Below, piece after piece: positions 57,690 through 64,000 of a DNA stretch of 64,000 nucleotides. A program made the translations under genes and the position numbers. Each line of letters opens with the position of its first letter. The stretch's first letter is position 1. The stretch lies in NCBI GenBank assembly GCA_037043015.1, contig CM073329.1:12292648-12356647 (forward strand), read 5' to 3'. The notes under the pieces were generated by a model. The model was given only the letters and a program-made list of their open reading frames with translations. It ran no database searches and was not told the DNA's origin. This DNA is from Bryum argenteum. Its lineage: Eukaryota > Streptophyta > Bryopsida > Bryales > Bryaceae.

Positions 57690-59537
57690 AGATAAAATCC
57701 CTAACTCCATTCTCAAAAATATGCCTGACTCATTCCACACCCTTCTACACCTCTTCTTCTCCCAATGATATAAACAAAAACAAATACCTGCATCTTGGAA
57801 AACCAGCCTTACTATACTTCTTTACAAGAAAGGTGACCCCTCACTTCTCCCCAACCATAGACCCATTGCCCTCGCTAATACAATATACAAACTCTTTACT
57901 AGTACCCTTACATTCATTCTATCAGCATACGGCGAACGCCACCAAATCCTTCATGACAGTCAAGAAGGCTTTCGAGCTGAAAGAAGTACCTCTAGACAAA
58001 TCCAACTTCTTACGGCCACACTTGAAGATGCTAGAATCACAAACCAAGACATTTACATAATGTACATCGATTTCAAAAATGCATTTGGATCCTTAGACCA
58101 TGCTAGACTACTAGCAATAATGGCTGACCTGGGCTACCCAATAGATGCTGTTGCACTAATTGGAAACATTTACTCACATTCCACCACCATATACACTGGA
58201 GAACACTTTGGAAAAACGAAACCAATACCAATCCAACGGGGCACCATCCAAGGCGACACACTAAGCCCATATCTTTTTATCATATTCCTAGAACCCCTTT
58301 TGAGATGGCTACAACTAGGAAACCATGGTTACAAATTTGGTACATCAAAATCAATAATTAACTCTGCTGCATATGCTGATGACCTAGTTGCTCTCACTGA
58401 TACCCTTCAAGCGCTACAAACACAAATGAATAAAATTGAAAAATTCAGTGATTGGACTGGACTCGAAGTAGGTACACAAAAATGTGCAGTTACCGGCTGC
58501 CCAAACAAATCCAAACTCACACCCACCGCCTTCAAAACCCTTCTTCAAACACAAAACATCAACTACAAAAATGAACCATTACCAACACTACACCAAAATG
58601 AAGCCTACCCCTACCTCGGTATTCAAATGGTACCAACTCTCAAGTGGAAACTCCAAACACACATAACCACCAAAAAACTTACTGAACAATGTCAAAAACT
58701 CTCTAACTGCCCTGCCACAATGAAACAAAAAATCAATATGGTGGATACAGTCATACGCGCAGGCCTTGCATATAGCTTCTATGCAGTACCCTACTCACTA
58801 CCAATGATCAAAAAACTAGACAAGAAAATCACCAGCATCCAAAAAACAATATGTGGGCTTCCTAAATGTACGGCAAATGTTATTGCACAATTACCACATG
58901 AAGACTTTGGCCTTGAAGCTTTCTCTCTTAAAAATGCTTACCTCAAATGCATTGGAGACCAACTTACAAATGCACTAAATGACAAAGGTAAACTTGGCCC
59001 AATCTACCAAGGTCTCATTCAACACATTCTAGCAAAATATGGTGGATCCCAAGAAATCCCCCGAATAAAATACAACGATTGCATACATTCCCCAATCACA
59101 AGAACAATCTTCCTACTTAAAGAAGCCGGTGGACTACACCTCAAATGCACACTTGACAACTTCCAACTCCAAGCCACCGAATTAGAAACGCGATGGCTGA
59201 TCCAGGCATCAATTCTCCTACCCCACCTACATCCCAAAGTCTCCCTCAAATTATTACATAAACTACTACTTCTCAAAATAACCAAAATAAGCCACCTTAC
59301 ACTCCCAAATGGAACCACCCTCATGTCACCTATAGATTTCAAAATATACTATAAAAATCCCAGTAAATTAGAACGCAGCGCTCTCAATCTTGCTCAACAA
59401 CTATTTTGCCAAAAAATATGCACCCCCGAATGTTCACAACCGTGCAACTCACACTCACCATCCCATCTTCTATACAACGAATACATAACACATGACCACG
59501 AATTATCCCCACCTACTCCTCCACTTCCAACACATTT
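57690..59537 (+). pseudogene. LINE reverse transcriptase region
   Basis: From a frame change near 57,690 the frame gives the RT fingers and palm (HRPIALANTIYKLF, EGFRAERSTSRQ, YIDFKNAFGSLDH, QRGTIQGDTLSPYLF, AAYADDLVAL), then thumb and carboxy domain to 59,537. A TGA lies at about 57,767. The catalytic aspartates are intact. The true carboxy end is lost because the copia LTR starts inside the frame; the last residues before the stop at 59,593 are LTR-encoded. Confidence 0.85.
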
Positions 59538-59859
59538 TGTTGAGATACAACCTAGGCGACCCAGGAACTTTCTACCCCTAGGAATTAACTCCTAGTAACT
59601 TTCTACCCCTAGGAATTAACTCCTAGTAATTACCTTGGAATTAACTTCCACGGATAGTAAACGGGCAGTTTAGTTGTAGTTATTGGATAATAAAGGTGTG
59701 GTCGTTGTGTTATCATCAAGTTATCACTAGAGATAACTACTCTCTCTTTTACATATATATACTAGAGGAGAGCCTTGCCCTCCTCACTTCTTTGCTTTCA
59801 CCTCTCTCTCTTGCTTATTTCTTAAGCTTGCTTGCTTGCTTTCTCTTTTGGTCTTAACA
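59538..59859 (+). mobile_element. 5' LTR of a Ty1/copia element
   Basis: 322 bp, starts TGTTGAGA and ends TCTTAACA (TG..CA, short inverted repeats). It contains a 30-bp tandem duplication (AACTTTCTACCCCTAGGAAT.., 59,568-59,627), a TATA-like CATATATATACTAGAGGAGA (59,752) and a CT-rich leader. A primer-binding-site candidate GTTATCAGCAC follows at 59,861. The other LTR is outside the window. Confidence 0.75.
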
Positions 59860-60348
59860 CGTTATCAGCACATGCTTTGCTCTATTCCTTAGTTTTGCTT
59901 TCCTTGGTGGTTGTGGCTATTTTATCTTTCCTTTTAGCAGTGACACCTGAGAGAAGGATAGTTACTTACTCGTTTTATTTGTTTTATTTTTCTTTTGCTA
60001 CATGCACTGCTGCTGTTTTGTTACAACAGCCGCAGCCCTGCCGAACAATAGACACAACCTCATTTAGCCTATACTCTGTCGCCTGAAGATATTTTATTCC
60101 TCTCTGTTTGTTCTAGTTAATTCTTTCGTGTGGTTGCTGGGACCAGCTGTCTAGCCGGTGTCCGCAGAGCCACAGCCCCGGAGCAAGCTGCTGCTCCTCT
60201 ACCTCGCAGCAGACTGCCTGGTTTTCCCCGCTGCCCCTTGCAGCCGTTGTTGTCCCGCTCCTGCTCCCTGCAGGCCCACTTTCTGTTATTTTCTCCATTT
60301 TTCTTTCTTTGGCCATCTTTGTGGCAGGTGCTCAGCATTTGCACCAAC

Positions 60349-61725
60349 ATGACTACCGCACGTGAGTCTCGTACCCAAGCTCTGCTTTTTGACGCTCTCG
60401 CAGTAGACGGCAACAATTTTCTCGAATGGACAAACGACGTTCACACCTACCTCAGCGCGGAAGAACTTGAAGGTGCCTTGTACCGAGCTACGGCGGAGGG
60501 GATGCCAAACTCCAAGTGCCAACAAGCGTTGATGATCTTACGCCGTCACATGGAGACCTCACTACGCCAACAGTACCTGCAAATTTCGGACGCGGCGAGC
60601 CTGTGGTCTCAAATCCAAGCACGCTTCGAACATCACCAAGACTTGCTGCTTCCTCAAGCCCGGAGCGAATGGGTGAACCTTCGTGTTATGGACTTCCCTT
60701 CCATCCATGATTTCAACTCCGACCTCCACCGTTTATCTGCTCAACTCCGACTGTGTGGCGAACGCATCACCGACGCTGACCTCATCGACAAAACCTTATC
60801 TACTTTTCCACCTGCAACAGCTATTCTTGCCCAGCAGTATCGCAACATGCGCTTTACTACTCACTCTGAGCTCATGTCCAACTTGTTGATGGCAGAGAAG
60901 CAGCAGCTCTTGCTTGTGAAGAATGCAGAATCTCGGCCGGCGCGGGAGATCCATACGACCGAACCCATCACCACAACCTCCGCTACTCCAACTCCGCCAG
61001 CAGCTGCTCCGGTTTCCTCCACCACGCCAGCAACAAAAGCCGTAGAAGCCAACAATACCGAGGCCGCACGACGACCCCCACGCGGCGGCAGAGGACGTGG
61101 CCGAGGCCGGGACAACCGCTACTCAAGCAATCGCGACAACTACCATCGCGACAACCAGTACTCTGACTCCCGTGACGACCGACAGACTGACCGCCGTGAC
61201 GATCGCCGCGATTACCAACGGTATTACCAGGACCGTCGTGAGCCTTATGATCGTCACGATCGACCATCAGGTCAGTCTAGTCAATCTTCCCGTTCCGAGT
61301 CATCTAGAGGGGCTTGTCACAACTGTGGTCGTATAGGGCACTACGCGCGCGAGTGCCGCACCCCATGCTATTGGGTCGAAATTTTCCAGGAACTTCAAAA
61401 ACTGAAAGAGGGGAAGAGGGAAGTGCACTCCCTTGATGCACCCTCGTTCAATGAAGTAGATCCAGAAAATTTCATGGTCCTTTCCCCTGGACTTTCAATG
61501 CCATTAGACAAGGCACTCTTAGATAGCGGGTCCACTCATACAATACTTAGGAAACCCGAATTCTTTGATTCATCTTGTTTGTGCGGACCCTGGCAAGAGT
61601 GTGAAATACTCACCATTGCCGGAAGCCGGAACTTCAAGTTCCGGGAGGGCCGGGCAACGATAGTATTGCCCGGGGGATTCCCCCTCGTGTGTAGTAAGGC
61701 GATGTATGCGCTGGACGCCCCGTAG
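60349..61725 (+). CDS. Copia gag and protease region
   Basis: Gag frame from the ATG at 60,349. Order: capsid region ('FLEWTNDVHTYLSAEELEGA', residues ~24-43), RG- and RD-rich linker, zinc knuckle CHNCGRIGHYARECRTP (~330), protease LLDSGSTHTIL (~395; DSG active site). The frame ends at 61,725 inside the protease-to-integrase stretch, where a frame change follows. Encodes the particle protein and protease of the element. Confidence 0.85.
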   Translation: MTTARESRTQALLFDALAVDGNNFLEWTNDVHTYLSAEELEGALYRATAEGMPNSKCQQALMILRRHMETSLRQQYLQISDAASLWSQIQARFEHHQDLLLPQARSEWVNLRVMDFPSIHDFNSDLHRLSAQLRLCGERITDADLIDKTLSTFPPATAILAQQYRNMRFTTHSELMSNLLMAEKQQLLLVKNAESRPAREIHTTEPITTTSATPTPPAAAPVSSTTPATKAVEANNTEAARRPPRGGRGRGRGRDNRYSSNRDNYHRDNQYSDSRDDRQTDRRDDRRDYQRYYQDRREPYDRHDRPSGQSSQSSRSESSRGACHNCGRIGHYARECRTPCYWVEIFQELQKLKEGKREVHSLDAPSFNEVDPENFMVLSPGLSMPLDKALLDSGSTHTILRKPEFFDSSCLCGPWQECEILTIAGSRNFKFREGRATIVLPGGFPLVCSKAMYALDAP

Positions 61726-62682
61726 CTCCGATCGGCCACGGGATGTGCGCTCCAATGGGATCCACATTTCCACAAGTTTGGAAAATGATGATGAACACAT
61801 GGCACTACAAGTGGGCACTCAAACCATCACGAAGATTCTGCTGGACCTTCCGGATTGTATGAGATACGAATCTCTCCGACTACAGAGTCTGCGCTCCTAT
61901 CATACACAACGGCACTACCCAAGGCCCGGATATGGCATCGTCGATGGGGCACCCAAGACGACCCTTTCGCGCCGCATGATACCGGTCCTCACCGCCACAC
62001 TCTCAACCCCCTGATGATGCGGCCAAGGTCGATGATCGCACCGCATGTATACAAGGCAAGTACTCGAAGCACCCATCACGGTGGACGCTACCCACGGCCC
62101 GGCCTCACTTGGCTGGAACGATTACAAGGTGACATCTGCGGACCCATTAACCCCGTCTCAGGTCAGTTTGCCTACTTTCTTGTTCTAGTTGATGCCTCTG
62201 GAAGCCATGCAGAACTATCCCTCCTTAGCACCCGGAACATGGCATTCCCCAGACTCCTCGCGATGCTTATTAGATTTCGCAACCACTTCCCGGATAAGCC
62301 CATCAAGACACTTAGAATGGATAATGCCCAGGAGTTTAGATCCCATGCATTCGAAGACTATTGTACCGCCTCAGGGATTGATCTCACGTATTCTGCTCCT
62401 TACGAGCATTCCCAGAACGGATTAGCTGAAGCATACATTAAGAAAATCCAGTTGATCACCCGCCCCCTCCTGATCCATGCTAACCTCCCTGCATCTATGT
62501 GGAGTCATGCCGTTCTTCATGCTGCTAACCTTCTCCGATTCAGACCAACTTTGCTCAATACCCAAACATCTCTCGAACTAGTATCTGGCCGTGTACCAAA
62601 TATCCGTCATCTCCGTGTCTTTGGATGCAGTGCGGATACCGCACTGAACCTCGAATCCGCACCATTAGTGCCCATCGCCTAG
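61706..62682 (+). pseudogene. Copia integrase region
   Basis: After the frame break the integrase core is readable from about 62,100: LQGDICGPI (first D), TLRMDNAQEF (second D), EHSQNGLAEAYIKKI (E), then LRVFGC. The upstream HHCC finger is only partly preserved (WHRRWG). The frame stops at 62,682. Confidence 0.8.
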
Positions 62683-62689
62683 AAGGATT

Positions 62690-64000
62690 ATATGTAGGCT
62701 TCGATTCTCCCAAAGATCATCGGTACATAGACCCCAAAGAATGGCACCCTACACAAGGCCCGTTTTGAAAATTGCAGATTTATAGAGACGGTTTTTCCAA
62801 AACTTGATTTTCTCCGGTTTTGCTCCTCTCACCTTCCGTGCCGTCGAGTCTCTCTCCATGAACCCCGATCCACGCACGGCAATCGCCGAAATCAAGTTAA
62901 GAAACTTCTCCACCTACAAACCTTAGCTCAACAGATCCCGGATAGCTTCAAACTAGCCCTCGTATTCTTCGCAACCCAATCCCAGGATCCGGAAACCCAC
63001 CCCTTTCAAAAAGAGATTACCCCCAACCGAAACCCAGCCCACGACTAGCCAAGTCTCTCCGATCATCCAAGGAACCGGCGACTTCCGAATCTCAGTACAT
63101 GGAACCCGAATGTCTCATCTCCGACGTTTCAACCTTCGCCACCAAGCTTCTCAACCTTGATCATGAACCCACTACCCTTGACCAAGCCAAGGCCAGACCA
63201 GATTGGCCCGACTGGCAACATGCACTAACAGCGGAGTATGACTCTCTCCGCAAGCGTGGCGTCTTCGGCAAACTGCACACCAACTTATCACCCTGTCCCA
63301 TTGGATACAAGCTGGTTTTCACCCGCAAGAGGAATGAGCACGGCGAGATCGTTCGATACAAGGTCCGCTGCGTGGCACAAGGATTCAATCAGCACCTCGG
63401 AATTGATTATCATCAAACCTACTCCCCAGTGATGGATTGCTCTCCTGGTTATGCAATTCTTGCTGTTTACGTTGATGATATCAACATTATAGGGACAACA
63501 CCTGAATGCCATCATGTTGAGAACTTGCTAAGAAGCCAGTTTGAGATCAAATTGTTAGGCAAGACCACATATTGTTTAGGCGTGCAGATACAACACTTCC
63601 CAGATGGTAGCATCCTGCTCCACCAAGAATCCTACACCCGCAAGCTTCTTCAGAACTTGGGCATGGCCGATGCAAATCCGACCTCAGCACCAATGATCGG
63701 GCGGAGCAAGACTGGCGAGGATCCATACCGCCCGTGCGAGGAGGAGGAGGAAGAGGTGGATAAACCCAAGTACCTCTCTGCGGTCGGCGCGCTCTTGTAC
63801 CTCGCCACCCACACTCGCCCCGACATCTCATTTGCAACCAGCGTTTTGGCACGCCACAGCAAGAAGCCTACTCAACGACATTGGGCTGCCATCAAACATT
63901 TGCTAAGGTACCTTCGTGGCACAGAAGATTTGGGTTTGTACTTCACCAAAGCTGCAGATGCAAAGATAGTAGGATACGCCGACTCCGGGTTCCGGACGGA
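62690..64000 (+). pseudogene. Copia reverse transcriptase/RNase H region, deleted
   Basis: Pieces of copia pol: PDWPDWQHALTAEYDSLRK (63,205), YKVRCVAQGFNQHLGIDYHQ (63,360), TYSPVMD, then directly YAILAVYVDDINIIG (63,450). The central RT segment between SPVMD and YVDD (over 100 residues in intact elements) is missing, so the enzyme is dead. It continues into the connection (LSAVGALLYLATHTRPDISF, 63,775) and the start of RNase H (GYADSGFRT) at the window edge. Confidence 0.85.

Larger units (their letters stand above)
53330..59537 (+). mobile_element. LINE (APE-type non-LTR retrotransposon), broken
   Basis: Plus strand, A/C-rich. In order: a 2A-like motif (53,672-53,716), a ~120-codon region, an APE-type endonuclease (ITIQETKL at about 54,430; GDFNRDIALIG at 56,458; SLIDGYY at 56,630; NSDHSPV at 56,710), a reverse transcriptase (LYKKGDPSLLPNHRPIAL at 57,825; DFKNAFGSLDH at 58,069; GTIQGDTLSPYLF; YADDL at 58,374), and a Cys-rich carboxy end (CQKICTPECSQPC, 59,407). 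Frame changes near 57,200 and 57,690 and stops in the 5' region make it defective. It is split by an insertion at 54,699-56,330 and its 3' end is cut by a copia LTR at 59,538. The clade cannot be decided by eye. Confidence 0.9.

Overview
This window is nuclear DNA of a land plant. The evidence is a chlorophyll b reductase gene (NYC1), a U2 snRNA gene with the plant-type upstream sequence element, TATA box and plant 3' box, spliced genes with short GT-AG introns, and a fragment of the plant-specific DUF3537 family. The species cannot be named from the sequence. The transposon content (a LINE with a 2A-like peptide, TTAA-flanked elements, a Tc1-like remnant) would fit a seed-free lineage better than a flowering plant, but that is inference.

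Layout. 0.2-1.5 kb: a decayed F-box/kelch-like gene on the minus strand. 1.5-9.1 kb: repeats, including a 287-bp CACTA-type MITE, a ~2.1-kb segment present twice in direct orientation, and three copies of a repeat carrying a U-snRNA-like promoter. 11.4-15.1 kb: NYC1 (minus, 10 exons, one GC-AG intron). 16.8-17.5 kb: ENHANCER OF RUDIMENTARY homologue (minus, 4 coding exons). 17.5-24.9 kb: AT-rich intergenic DNA with two TTAA-flanked elements and a DUF3537 gene fragment lying between inverted palindromic repeats. 25.0-28.1 kb: a type B histone acetyltransferase HAT1/HAG2 gene (plus, 10 exons). 28.7-28.97 kb: U2 snRNA gene (plus). 29.9-33.4 kb: LAS1-type ribosome biogenesis gene (minus, 10 or 11 coding exons).

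From 34 kb onward I see no intact host gene. This part holds another TTAA-flanked element, a ~190-bp satellite arranged as a large inverted repeat (36.1-39.3 kb), GC-rich minisatellites, a broken DNA-methylase-like frame, an ADD-type zinc-finger gene with a partial duplicate, a dead Tc1/mariner transposase, two CACTA-type non-autonomous elements with tRNA-like cores, an ORF1-like protein gene, a 0.75-kb hexanucleotide tract, and a LINE (APE endonuclease plus reverse transcriptase, 2A motif near the start). The LINE is split by one of the CACTA elements, which itself holds a TTAA element. A Ty1/copia element (LTR from 59,538) cuts off the LINE 3' end and runs out of the window.

The four housekeeping genes have no operon-like relation. 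They cover chlorophyll b turnover in the plastid, RNA-binding/transcription accessory function, histone H4 acetylation, and rRNA processing; U2 serves the spliceosome. Exon boundaries were derived by hand from splice signals, reading-phase closure and remembered family features, without alignment. The phase closes across every exon of NYC1, ERH, HAT1 and LAS1.
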